Positions 45,496-54,395 of a stretch of DNA of 64,000 nucleotides are shown here, piece by piece. Numbering within the stretch: position 1 is the first letter of the stretch; every line of letters starts with the position of its first letter. Origin of the DNA: Bradyrhizobium forestalis (GTDB taxonomy: Bacteria; Pseudomonadota; Alphaproteobacteria; Rhizobiales; Xanthobacteraceae); NCBI RefSeq assembly GCF_002795245.1, contig NZ_PGVG01000026.1:38306-102305 (forward strand), read 5' to 3'. The position numbers and the translations under genes were made by a program. The notes under the pieces were generated by a model that worked only from the letters and a program-made list of their open reading frames with translations, made no database searches and was not told the origin of the DNA.

Positions 45496-46048
45496 AGCAG
45501 GCTTGCGCGGGACGACCTCGTTGCGCGCGCAAAATCCGGAAGTGTACTATTCGGACGACGCCATCGTCACCGCAGACGACGCCACGATCGCGGAGCTGAA
45601 GCGCATCGCCGCCGGCAACCCGCGCCTGCGCAGCCGGCTGTGCACGCATCCCGATCCCTCGTCCAACCTGCACGAGATGCTGATCGTGCATCATCGCGAG
45701 GCCTATGTCCGGCCCCACAAGCACCTTGGCAAGCCTGAATCGTTCCACGTGATCGAGGGCACCGCGCAGGTCGTGATCTTCGAAGATGACGGCCGCATTC
45801 GCGATGTGCTCGAGATGGCGCCCTATGGCCAGGGCAAGCGTTGCTATTACCGCATGCCGGAAAAGGTCTTCCACTCGATCCTGATCACCTCGGAATGGCT
45901 GGTGTTTCACGAAACCACCGCCGGCCCGTTCGATCCCTCCCGCACCGCATTTCCCGACTGGGCACCCGACGGCAGCGATGCCGCCGCGGTCCAGGCCTAC
46001 GTCACAAGAACCGGTACGCTCGCCGCGGAGCATCTGGCGAGACAATAG
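45473..46048 (+). CDS. WbuC-type cupin
   Basis: 191 aa. PHKHLGKPESFHVIEGTAQV is a cupin metal-binding motif and the overall layout (NPEVYYSDD, LRSRLCTHPDPSSNLHEMLI, FHETTAGPF) matches the WbuC family found in O-antigen and capsule loci. Its reaction is unknown. It starts inside the methyltransferase gene (23-nt overlap), implying coupled translation. Confidence 0.78.
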   Translation: MGSSSSNEAGLRGTTSLRAQNPEVYYSDDAIVTADDATIAELKRIAAGNPRLRSRLCTHPDPSSNLHEMLIVHHREAYVRPHKHLGKPESFHVIEGTAQVVIFEDDGRIRDVLEMAPYGQGKRCYYRMPEKVFHSILITSEWLVFHETTAGPFDPSRTAFPDWAPDGSDAAAVQAYVTRTGTLAAEHLARQ

Positions 46049-46109
46049 ACTCCGACCGCTATCGCGGCTCGACGATCCCGCCGTGACTGATCGAGGACGA
46101 CACCAGCCG

Positions 46110-47087
46110 ATGAAGCCGCCTGCAAAAGCACTGGTTACTCTGGCCAAGTTCGCCGTCTCGATCGGTATCCTCATCCTGTTGGTGCGTACCCAGGATCTGT
46201 CGTCCCTGAAAGCCGATCTTCTCGCCGTCCGATTGGACATGCTGGCATTCGCCGTGCTGCTGCTGTTCGCCCAGACCTTCGTGCTCTGTCATCGCTGGAT
46301 CCTGATCCTGCGCGCCATGAACGTGCCCCTGGATTGGCTGACCGGCTGGCGCATTCTCATCGTGAGCACCTTTTTCAATCAGGTGCTGCCCGCGGGCGGC
46401 GATGCCGTCCGGATCTGGATGCTGCGGCGGCACGGCGTTCAATGGTCGCCAACGATCAGCAGCATCGTGGCCGATCGCTTCCTCGCGCTGCTGGCGCTCG
46501 GTACCGTGATATTGGCGGGAATGCCGTTTCTGCTGCCGCGGATCGGCGATAACTCGCTCCTCGTCGCGATCGTCATCGTTCTCGCATCCGCGTGTTTCGG
46601 CCTCATCGCCCTCGCCACCCTGAACCGGTGGCCGCCTCGCATGATCGCTGCCGTGCCGGCGCGGATCGTGCAATTCGCCATGCTGGTCAGGGCTCCGCTG
46701 GCGGCTAAAGGGCGCGGAACGCTGATGGCGGCCGCCATCATCATCCATCTGATCACGGTCGCAGCCTGTGATGTCCTTGCGATCGGCCTCGACGCGCCAC
46801 TCTCCGCGCTTGATGCATTCGTTCTCGTTCCGCTTGTGATTCTGTCGTCCGCGGTGCCGATCTCGATCGGCGGATGGGGCGTGCGGGAAGGCGCAATGGT
46901 TGCAGCGCTTGGCCTGGCCGGGATCGCATCCGACAAAGCGCTCGCGATATCGGTCTTGCTCGGTCTCGGCGGCCTGATCGTGGGCCTGTTCGGCGGCCTG
47001 GTGTGGCTGGCTGCGCCGGAGCGCGCCAATTTCAGCGCCGACCAGGCACGAGCCGTCGCCGAACCGACTGACGCCGCATCGGTCTAG
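46110..47087 (+). CDS. Flippase-like integral membrane protein, second copy
   Basis: 325 aa from ATG 46110 (MKPPAKALVTLAKFAVSIGI); a GTG 27 nt upstream is an alternative. FNQVLPAGGDAVRIWMLRRHGVQ-like and VPISIGGWGVREGAMVAAL align with the protein at 32468 over the full length, so both are YbhN/UPF0104-type paralogues. It likely acts on a lipid-linked step in the inner membrane. Two nt separate it from the next gene. Confidence 0.82.
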   Translation: MKPPAKALVTLAKFAVSIGILILLVRTQDLSSLKADLLAVRLDMLAFAVLLLFAQTFVLCHRWILILRAMNVPLDWLTGWRILIVSTFFNQVLPAGGDAVRIWMLRRHGVQWSPTISSIVADRFLALLALGTVILAGMPFLLPRIGDNSLLVAIVIVLASACFGLIALATLNRWPPRMIAAVPARIVQFAMLVRAPLAAKGRGTLMAAAIIIHLITVAACDVLAIGLDAPLSALDAFVLVPLVILSSAVPISIGGWGVREGAMVAALGLAGIASDKALAISVLLGLGGLIVGLFGGLVWLAAPERANFSADQARAVAEPTDAASV

Positions 47088-47089
47088 CA

Positions 47090-49405
47090 ATGGCCAACAT
47101 CGCACAAGATCAAGCTATGGGAGCTGCCAAGGTGCGCTTGCCCACCATCCTCGCGGCGTGGCTGCGGCGCGTACTTATTTTCGTGCCGGCGGCTGTCTCG
47201 ATCTGGTGCCTGAATCAGCCTGGCACGTACCGGACGTTGCTATTCGAGGGCGGTTGGACGACGCGTTTCTACGTCGTCGCCTGGATCGTCCTGACGCCGT
47301 ATCTTGGCTGGCTCATCATGGCGACCGGCCGCCTGACCTTCTCGCTCATCAAGCACGAACCCGCCCAACGGGTTGACGAGTTCTTCGTTGGTGCAGCCAC
47401 GCTGATCTTGGCGGGATCCGGGCTTGGCTTTCTGTCGCTTCTCTATCCGCAAATCGTGCTCGGGTTATCGATCGCACTTCTGTTGTGGGACCTGCGGAGT
47501 GTCTGGAAGCCGCAGAAGCTCGCGCCAAGTTTCTCGCTGCTCGCGCTATCGCTGCTCGGCCTTTGGCTTCTGGCGATGGTGTTTCTGGATCGCGCCGTCA
47601 TGCCTGACGTCGTTTCGACCGACGTTCAGCAGCTCTATGCACCCTATCTTGCGGAAGTTGCGAGAAATCACAGCACTTGGCTCGCGGCAGACAACCCCAT
47701 CTTCTCCGACTTCGAGATCGGCCACGGAAACGGGCTGCACTTATGGCTGGCAACGTTTCTGCCTCCACACGTCGCCCAGATCGTTTCATTTCTCTATTTC
47801 GTCGGGATCGGCGCGGTCATTTTCGAACTCGTCCGCATCGTCCTGCCATTGCAGGCTCTGGGATGGCGGTGGCAAGACGCAGCGGTACCGATTGCACTCG
47901 GCCTGGCCATCCTCGGCCTTACTTGGCCCAAGACGGTGCCGAGCGTTACACCCGGTCTCCACACTATGGAATTCGGGAAGTACCATCTGCAGACCGCGGC
48001 GTTCTTCGTCTATTTCCTGCTGGTTGTCACTCGGTCTTCCCAACGCCGAGACAGGCTTGCCGCCGGCATTTGCGCCTTTGCCATCACCGCCTCCTATCCG
48101 CTCTACGCCGCGTTTGTCTGGTTGATTTCAGCATTGGGAATGCTCACCAAGGCACTTCAGCGAGACCGATCAGGACTCATGACCGGCGCGCTGCTCGGGC
48201 TGGGCGCGATCGCAGGATGCATACTGGCCTTTTCTATTAACTATCTCTACCTGGGAATACCGGCAACCAACCCGTACTCGCTCTTCCGGAACGTCGCGTC
48301 GGTGGAACGTTTCTCAGAATTCGGCAGCCTCGATATTCTGGATTTTTTCGTTCTGGCGCAGTCGCTGGAGGTCAGCGATTTCTTCAGCAATGCGGGATTG
48401 TTCGCCTTCTTCAAGCAGGTCAAGTCCGTTCTCCTGGTTGCTGTTCTTCTCGCGGCGACGACTTGGGCGGTGGTTTTCGCCGACTGGAAGCTGTTTCCCG
48501 ATTGCTCCGACGTCTCGAAGTCGCGGACATTGCCCAATCCCGCGGGGCTTTTCATCGTCATCGCCTACTTGGCCAGCGTCCGCCTTCTGGACATGACCTT
48601 GAATATCCCGAGCTTGATCAGGCTATCCGTTCACGCCAACGCTCTATTCCCGCTTGCAACTGTCGCAATCGCTTGTTGGGGCCTGCTCATCATCCGGCGG
48701 TTGACCCCGATTTGGTTCGCCGGGCGCCATGCTCCTGAAGTAGCTGTTCTGGCGCTCTTGATCGCCTCTGCCTGCACAACCGTGTGGTATCCCTGGCGAA
48801 GCTTTAGGGATGACGGGGCGATCGCTTTTGCAAGCGGACGTCCCCTTCGCCAGATGCCGCGTGTCGCCCTGGACTGGCAACGCTGTGACGAGCTGCAGCA
48901 ATCGACGGGCTCTGACCGCATTCTGCCTCTCAATGGCTATCGCACGATGGTGCCATGCTATTTCTCGCCCCTGCTCACGCGAGGCAAGATCATTCATACC
49001 TATGAAAGCGATGTCGCGCGCGATTTCAGAAAGATCGCGGCGGGCAGCGCTGACACGGCAGAAGCCACGCTTCGCGCGCTGGGAGTGAATCTCTTTTATG
49101 TCCAGAAGGAGAATTGCGATTTTTGGCTGAATGGGTTCTCTGACCTTTTTCGGAAAGACGAACTGCCGAAACGCTTTACTGTTCGCACGGAGACCCCGGA
49201 TTACTGGCTGTTGACGTGGAAGAATGGCAATCAGCCGATGAGTCCAGATGCTGAGGCCGAGATCTCGACGCTTAGGACGAGATCGAAAGATATCTACCGG
49301 GAAGCCTATGGCGTGGAACCATTCGAGGCGATCAAGCACGGTCTGCCATCAAACGACAAGCGCAGAGATCTCAAGGCTCTCGAACAACTCTCCAAATGCC
49401 GCTGA
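47090..49405 (+). CDS. Large multi-spanning membrane protein, GT-C-like glycosyltransferase candidate (copy A)
   Basis: 771 aa. About a dozen hydrophobic helices in the first 570 residues are followed by a soluble C-terminal domain. STDVQQLYAPYLAEVARNHS in the first large loop and FREIGHG-like FSDFEIGHGNGLHLW are followed later by NYLYLGIPATNPYSLF and SVERFSEFGSLDILDFF; the end has RALGVNLFYVQKENCDFWL and PDYWLLTWKN. The plan suits a polyprenyl-phosphate-sugar-dependent transferase, but no catalytic Asp pair is proven. Base composition is lower than its neighbours (48301-48360 is 29/60 G+C). Confidence 0.65.
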   Translation: MANIAQDQAMGAAKVRLPTILAAWLRRVLIFVPAAVSIWCLNQPGTYRTLLFEGGWTTRFYVVAWIVLTPYLGWLIMATGRLTFSLIKHEPAQRVDEFFVGAATLILAGSGLGFLSLLYPQIVLGLSIALLLWDLRSVWKPQKLAPSFSLLALSLLGLWLLAMVFLDRAVMPDVVSTDVQQLYAPYLAEVARNHSTWLAADNPIFSDFEIGHGNGLHLWLATFLPPHVAQIVSFLYFVGIGAVIFELVRIVLPLQALGWRWQDAAVPIALGLAILGLTWPKTVPSVTPGLHTMEFGKYHLQTAAFFVYFLLVVTRSSQRRDRLAAGICAFAITASYPLYAAFVWLISALGMLTKALQRDRSGLMTGALLGLGAIAGCILAFSINYLYLGIPATNPYSLFRNVASVERFSEFGSLDILDFFVLAQSLEVSDFFSNAGLFAFFKQVKSVLLVAVLLAATTWAVVFADWKLFPDCSDVSKSRTLPNPAGLFIVIAYLASVRLLDMTLNIPSLIRLSVHANALFPLATVAIACWGLLIIRRLTPIWFAGRHAPEVAVLALLIASACTTVWYPWRSFRDDGAIAFASGRPLRQMPRVALDWQRCDELQQSTGSDRILPLNGYRTMVPCYFSPLLTRGKIIHTYESDVARDFRKIAAGSADTAEATLRALGVNLFYVQKENCDFWLNGFSDLFRKDELPKRFTVRTETPDYWLLTWKNGNQPMSPDAEAEISTLRTRSKDIYREAYGVEPFEAIKHGLPSNDKRRDLKALEQLSKCR

Positions 49406-49454
49406 GGAGTTGCTGATTTGACGAGGGAAAGCGATCTTGCACGAGGATTTGCAC

Positions 49455-51701
49455 ATGCGTTTCGGTAGCTGCCCGTCCTGGAGGAGCACACGCTGGCAAA
49501 CAAGCGCGCGCGCCGCCTTGATGACAGCTCCGCTCCTCGTCGCTGTATTGGGCCTTCTGGTGAAGATTCCTCCCGAGGTCCAATTTTTCAGCGGCGGCTA
49601 CCTGACAGCGTGGAACAGCTTGTGTCTCGCCATCCTCGCTCCCTATGTCGTTCTCGCGTTTATCGGAATGGGGGCCCTGTTCGTCCGCCCACTCGCCGGC
49701 GAAGATATCTACCTCGACATGGCTGACTTGCTCGTGCTGCAGTTCTTCGGCGGTGCGGCTCTTTGCAGTTTGATCGGCGTCTGCCTTGGCGCGGCTGGAC
49801 TGCTCTTCCCGTGGATCACCATCCCGTTCCTAACGGGCCTGGTCTTCTGGTATCTTGCGCAGCATCTGGATCGGCCATCCCGCATCCATTGGACACCATC
49901 GACGGCAGCCGAATGGCTGCTGATCGGGTTACTGGGTTTATCCGCGCTCGTACTCCTGCTCGTGAAGGGCGTCGTGCTCGACGCGACCCGCGGCGATATC
50001 CCGCAACTTTATCTTCCGCTCCTCGCTGACCTGCAGAACCGGCACACCCTCTGGCTCGATCGCGAAGAACCGAAACTGTTCTGGTTCCTGCTCGGCCGTG
50101 GCCACGGGGCCGACATGTTGCTTGTGAGCTTCGGAGGTCCGATCGCTCATCAAATCCTCTCTGTTGTCTACTTGCTGTCGATCACGGCGTTGGTCCATCG
50201 CATGGCGGCGCGGCTGACAACAGGCTGGATATTGCCGGGCTGTGCGGCCTTGATCGCAATGTGGTCGAGCTTTATCGGACTGGAAACTGGACGCTTCCAC
50301 TACGAGACAGGGGCCTTCCTCCTGTTTGTGTGTTGGGCCGGGGTCCTCTATGCCACCACAAAGGTCCGCGTAATCTTCCGTGCCTTGGTACCGGCCGTGA
50401 TATCCATCGCGATCATGGTCCCCCAGGCCGCAATCATCGCCGCAGCGTTCTTGATGGCGGCAGCAGGAGCCGGGTGGTTTGCTCACGGCCCGCGCGGTTT
50501 CGTGCGGCCGCTCGTAGTGGCCACAATCGGTCTTGGCACAGCGGCTCTTAGCCTCCTGGTCAACCAGATCTATCTCGGCATCGCCGAGGTCAATCCGATC
50601 GGCGTATTCATGCCGCTCATCAACGTGGAGCGCTTTCGCCAAATCTCTAGCTTGGATCTCATGGTCTACGTGAACAACGCGCAGGGCATCAAATACGCAG
50701 GATTTTCGATGCTCGACATCGTGGCCGCTGCGCGTCGCTTCTGGATAGTGCTCTCCGGCCTGTTCCTTGCGGCGAACTTCTGGGCGTACCCGGCTTTCAT
50801 TGTCGCATGCGCCGCCTTGCTTGACGTGCGGCAACCACAGAAGAACGGCCCCTTCGTCGTTGGCCTCGGGCTTTCGCTGCTTGCCATAGTTTGCCTCATC
50901 ACTCTCACTTCGCATGGAAGTTTGGAGCGCATGCTGGCCTTCCGATCAGTCGCAACTCCTCTGATTGCCACTTTAGCAATAGTGCACCTTACCGGCGTCT
51001 TTCGACGATATCGATTCAAGGATCGTTTCAGTTCCCTGCCAGCTGCGACAGTTGCCGTCTGTTTGGCGGCCCTGGTTGCGATCGTGGTAGCAAGGTCGCA
51101 GGGCGAGATAACCCGCGCGCGTGTGCAAGGTGCCTTGGCATATGTCACCGGCCGCATCGGCCTGGTTGGCACTTCCCCGTCCTTTGACGATCTGGACCCG
51201 CGCCGCTGTCGGGAGGTCTCGCGCCACGTTCCATCCGCCTGGCACATTCTGCCCGTGAATTCCGCTCTGCGTTTCCTGCCGACCTGCGCCGAATCCCCTC
51301 TCCTGCCGTCCGGCCGAGTGGTCGACACCCTCCATCCGGTGTTCCTGCCGGACTATGGAGACGTTCTGCTCGGACCGTCCCCACTCAGCATTGCCGCCTT
51401 GCGCCGGCACAATGTGAATGCCTTTTACATCGAGAGCAACAGGTTGGACTTCTGGGCGCACGGGCAGAGCCCGCTCTTCGATGCAGACAGCATGCAGCGC
51501 AATCTAGACGTGCTCCACGTCGGAGCCGACTACATATTGCTGACGTGGAAGGGATTGGGAGTCGAAATGAGCGACGCGCAAGTTGCAGCAATCACCGAGC
51601 TGCGGAACCGTAGTCGCGTGACCGGTGGAAGCAAAGAGTATTGGGAGGGCATTGCAGCACTTGCCGCATGGCGGTCCCAGCAAGACTCCGGCCGAAAGTG
51701 A
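49455..51701 (+). CDS. Large multi-spanning membrane protein, GT-C-like glycosyltransferase candidate (copy B)
   Basis: 748 aa from ATG 49455 (MRFGSCPSWRS), about 8 nt after a GAGG; a TTG 18 nt earlier is less likely. Same architecture as copy A: GDIPQLYLPLLADLQNRHT, LGRGHGADMLLVSFGG, NQIYLGIAEVNPIGVF, NVERFRQISSLDLMV, then C-terminal RRHNVNAFYIESNRLDFWA and ADYILLTWKG. The pair are diverged paralogues. Base composition is again low for the window (50941-51000 is 31/60 G+C). Confidence 0.65.
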   Translation: MRFGSCPSWRSTRWQTSARAALMTAPLLVAVLGLLVKIPPEVQFFSGGYLTAWNSLCLAILAPYVVLAFIGMGALFVRPLAGEDIYLDMADLLVLQFFGGAALCSLIGVCLGAAGLLFPWITIPFLTGLVFWYLAQHLDRPSRIHWTPSTAAEWLLIGLLGLSALVLLLVKGVVLDATRGDIPQLYLPLLADLQNRHTLWLDREEPKLFWFLLGRGHGADMLLVSFGGPIAHQILSVVYLLSITALVHRMAARLTTGWILPGCAALIAMWSSFIGLETGRFHYETGAFLLFVCWAGVLYATTKVRVIFRALVPAVISIAIMVPQAAIIAAAFLMAAAGAGWFAHGPRGFVRPLVVATIGLGTAALSLLVNQIYLGIAEVNPIGVFMPLINVERFRQISSLDLMVYVNNAQGIKYAGFSMLDIVAAARRFWIVLSGLFLAANFWAYPAFIVACAALLDVRQPQKNGPFVVGLGLSLLAIVCLITLTSHGSLERMLAFRSVATPLIATLAIVHLTGVFRRYRFKDRFSSLPAATVAVCLAALVAIVVARSQGEITRARVQGALAYVTGRIGLVGTSPSFDDLDPRRCREVSRHVPSAWHILPVNSALRFLPTCAESPLLPSGRVVDTLHPVFLPDYGDVLLGPSPLSIAALRRHNVNAFYIESNRLDFWAHGQSPLFDADSMQRNLDVLHVGADYILLTWKGLGVEMSDAQVAAITELRNRSRVTGGSKEYWEGIAALAAWRSQQDSGRK

Positions 51702-51862
51702 AGAGCAGCGTGCTCCCCTACATGCCGCACGGCAGCGGAGGGCGCTGGAAGTTTTCGCGGCCGTCGGCCCCCACGATGGTCATCGCAAATCCTGCCGAAC
51801 TGGCTCCGTTTCTGAACGGCCGGCCATCCGACAAGATGCTCGCGGACAGCGTGGAATCCTAA
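51698..51862 (+). CDS. Small hypothetical protein (54 aa)
   Basis: 54 codons from GTG 51698, which overlaps the previous stop as GTGA, the same arrangement used elsewhere in this operon. The product begins MKSSVLPYMPHGSGG. Of its 53 sense codons after the start, 43 end in G or C, as expected for a real gene here. No motif or family is recognised and the ribosome site is weak; it may be a remnant of a longer gene. Confidence 0.35.
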   Translation: MKSSVLPYMPHGSGGRWKFSRPSAPTMVIANPAELAPFLNGRPSDKMLADSVES

Positions 51863-51870
51863 CTTATCAA

Positions 51871-51897
51871 TTGAGGTGAACGCTGGGGCCCTATATA
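51871..51897 (+). promoter_or_regulatory. Possible promoter before the second C-methyltransferase-like gene
   Basis: TTGAGG (51871-51876) and TATATA (51892-51897) are 15 nt apart on the plus strand, about 30 nt before the ATG at 51929. The spacing is short, so this is weak evidence for an internal start. Confidence 0.3.
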
Positions 51898-51928
51898 GGC
51901 GTACAATGGCTGTCAGCTGCGGGCCGCA

Positions 51929-53194
51929 ATGGCTCGGGACGCCGATTCACAACTGTTCCTGCAAAGAGCCAAAGCCGTGACCGACCATTGCCGCCTCTGC
52001 CATTCGACCAACCTGCGACCGGTCATCGACCTCGGCCTGATGCCGATTGCGCATCGGCTTCGGCATAGCCGAAACGAGCAGGAGGAACGGTATCCGTTCG
52101 AGGTGCTCGCGTGCGGCGAATGCGGCCTGCCGCAGATCGTCAAGCCGATCGATCCCGACATCCTGTACCGGCAGTTCAACTACAATTTCAGCAGCTGGAA
52201 GCCGGAGCCGCACCAGGTCGACGAGCTCGACACCATCGCAAAATTCTCGAAACATCAGTCCGTGTTCGAGATCGGATGCAACGATGGCCTGTTCATGGAC
52301 AGGCTGCGCGAACGCGGCGCGAAGGTCTTGGTGGGCGTGGAGCCCAACCCCGTGTCGGGCAAGATAGCCCGCGAGCGCGGCATCAAGGTCTATTCCGACA
52401 TGATCAGCCCGGCGCTGTGTCACGACGCGGTCGCCCAGGCCGGCAAGTTCGACCTCGTCGTCTCGCGTCAGGTGCTGGAGCACATCGTCGATTTCGAGAA
52501 CTTCTTCGACTGCGTGAAGATCGCGCTGCGCGAGGACGGGCTGCTGTTCATCGACGTGCCTGATTTCGCGCCCGGATCTACGGCGGGAGATCTCTCCGTC
52601 CTCTGGGAGGAGCACGTCAGCTATTTCACCGAACCGACCCTGCTCGCGCTCTTGGCGCGTCACGGCTTCGAGGCGGTGTCCGTGAAGAAATACAATTTCA
52701 GCGGCGGCAGCCTCGCGATCGCGGCCCGCCGTGCCGCGGGCGACGTGACGCCGCCGCCTACGCCGTCCGGCGTCGGCGAGAAATTCGGTCAGCGCGCACG
52801 GGAATATGGCGCGCGCCTTCGTCCGATCCTCGCCAAGGCCCGCGCCAATGGTGCCGAGATCGCCATCTACGGCGCCGGCTGCCGCGCCTGCACCTTCACC
52901 AATGCCCACGAGCTGGCGGATCTCGTCGATCTCTCGGTCGATGATCAGAAGGAGCGCCAGGGCTTATTCCTGCCCGGCACCGGCATTCCTATCCGCTCGC
53001 CGGATGACCTCGCCGGCAAGTCAAATCCGCTCGTCTGTCTTCTCGCCGTGAACCAGGAAAACGAAGCCAAGGTCAGCAGCCGGCTGCGCGAGAACGTGAA
53101 GCGGCCGCTGCACATCGTTTCGATCTTCGCGCCCTCCGACATCTGGAGCGAGCTCGACCGCCTCGAGGCGGCCGCAGGGTCGCGGCATGGCTGA
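51929..53194 (+). CDS. C-methyltransferase-like protein (zinc-binding), second copy
   Basis: 421 aa; a GTG at 51977 is a possible alternative start. N-terminal zinc ribbon DHCRLCHSTNLRP and ACGECGLPQ, SAM domain VFEIGCNDGLFMDRL, the catalytic-type LWEEHVSYFTEP, and the C-terminal IYGAGCRACTFTNAH. Same family as the protein at 31117. It may methylate a sugar nucleotide or be a derived member without methyl transfer. It overlaps the next gene by 8 nt. Confidence 0.8.
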   Translation: MARDADSQLFLQRAKAVTDHCRLCHSTNLRPVIDLGLMPIAHRLRHSRNEQEERYPFEVLACGECGLPQIVKPIDPDILYRQFNYNFSSWKPEPHQVDELDTIAKFSKHQSVFEIGCNDGLFMDRLRERGAKVLVGVEPNPVSGKIARERGIKVYSDMISPALCHDAVAQAGKFDLVVSRQVLEHIVDFENFFDCVKIALREDGLLFIDVPDFAPGSTAGDLSVLWEEHVSYFTEPTLLALLARHGFEAVSVKKYNFSGGSLAIAARRAAGDVTPPPTPSGVGEKFGQRAREYGARLRPILAKARANGAEIAIYGAGCRACTFTNAHELADLVDLSVDDQKERQGLFLPGTGIPIRSPDDLAGKSNPLVCLLAVNQENEAKVSSRLRENVKRPLHIVSIFAPSDIWSELDRLEAAAGSRHG

Positions 53195-54392
53195 GGACAA
53201 GCTCTTCAACTACTACGAACGTCAGGATGTTCTGCCGACGTTCGGAAATTTCAAGTCGTCGGCCGAGCTCGAAGCCTATGCCAGCCAGCGGCGCGAGCTG
53301 TTCTCGGACAAGCTGGTGCTGCCGCCGCGGCTGTTCCGCGGTGCCGAGGTGCTCGAATTTGGTCCCGATTCCGGCGAGAACGCTTTGGTGTTTGCGGGCT
53401 GGGGCGCGAATATGACGCTCGCTGAACCGAACCGGCATGCACACCCGAAAATTCAGGCCTATTTCGCGCATTTCGGCCTGACCGAGCGTCTCCGCGAGCT
53501 CGCGCTCGCCGATGTCGAGGGCTTCCGCAGCGATCGCCGCTTCGACATCATCGATGCCGAAGGATTCATCTATACGGTGCAGCCGAGCGAAAAATGGCTC
53601 GGCATTTTTCACCGGCTGCTCAATCCGGATGGCTACGCCGTCGTCTCCTATTACGAGCGCTATGGCGGCTTCTTCGAACTGGCGCTCAAGGCGATCCATG
53701 CGGCCGGCAAGGTGTTGACAGGCCGTCCTGCGCTCGAAACGGCGAAGACGCTGTTCGATGCGAAGTGGAACAGCATTCCGCACACCCGCAGCTTCGAATC
53801 CTGGCTGATGGACGTGCTGGAAAATCCCTTCGTCCGGTATCGGTACTTCCTCGACGCAGCGGCCTTGTGCACGGCAGCGCATGAACAGGGATTCGACATC
53901 CATTCGGCATGGCCAGCCTATCGCGACGGCCTGGACGTCTACTGGCACAAGAAGATCCTGTCCGACGACGAGAAGCTGCGGCGCGCGACGCGCCATCTCG
54001 ACCGCAGCCGCCTGAGCTTCCTCGGCGGACGAAAGCTCTACCTGGTCGGCAAGGCCGATGCCGTGCAGGAGATCTCGGCATCGATCGAGGCGCTGGTTCT
54101 CGACGTCGATGCGATGATCGACGATCCCTTCGGCGCGAGCCTGCCGCGCGTGATCGCGAGCCTCGCGTCGCTACGCGAGACGATCCGCACGACGGACATC
54201 CTCGCCGACGATGCCCCCGATATCGAAACCATCGTTGCGACGCTCGACAGTTTCCATCGCATCTTCGGCGCGATCGGGCGACGGGATGCGTCCGCGGTCG
54301 CTGCCCTCACCCAGACTGATCCGGCGTTCATCAACACCTGGGGACAGCCGGCACATTTCCTCGTCATCCGGAAGCGCTTCAAGGGATCGTAG
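53187..54392 (+). CDS. SAM-dependent methyltransferase-like protein with C-terminal extension
   Basis: 401 aa from ATG 53187. VLEFGPDSGENALVFAGWGA is motif I, FDIIDAEGFIYTV and LLNPDGYAVVSYYERYGG the later methyltransferase motifs. Residues after about 280 form an extension (IEALVLDVDAMIDDPFG) not typical of simple methyltransferases. Substrate unknown; coupled to the C-methyltransferase gene upstream. Confidence 0.75.
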   Translation: MAEDKLFNYYERQDVLPTFGNFKSSAELEAYASQRRELFSDKLVLPPRLFRGAEVLEFGPDSGENALVFAGWGANMTLAEPNRHAHPKIQAYFAHFGLTERLRELALADVEGFRSDRRFDIIDAEGFIYTVQPSEKWLGIFHRLLNPDGYAVVSYYERYGGFFELALKAIHAAGKVLTGRPALETAKTLFDAKWNSIPHTRSFESWLMDVLENPFVRYRYFLDAAALCTAAHEQGFDIHSAWPAYRDGLDVYWHKKILSDDEKLRRATRHLDRSRLSFLGGRKLYLVGKADAVQEISASIEALVLDVDAMIDDPFGASLPRVIASLASLRETIRTTDILADDAPDIETIVATLDSFHRIFGAIGRRDASAVAALTQTDPAFINTWGQPAHFLVIRKRFKGS

Positions 54393-54395
54393 CCA

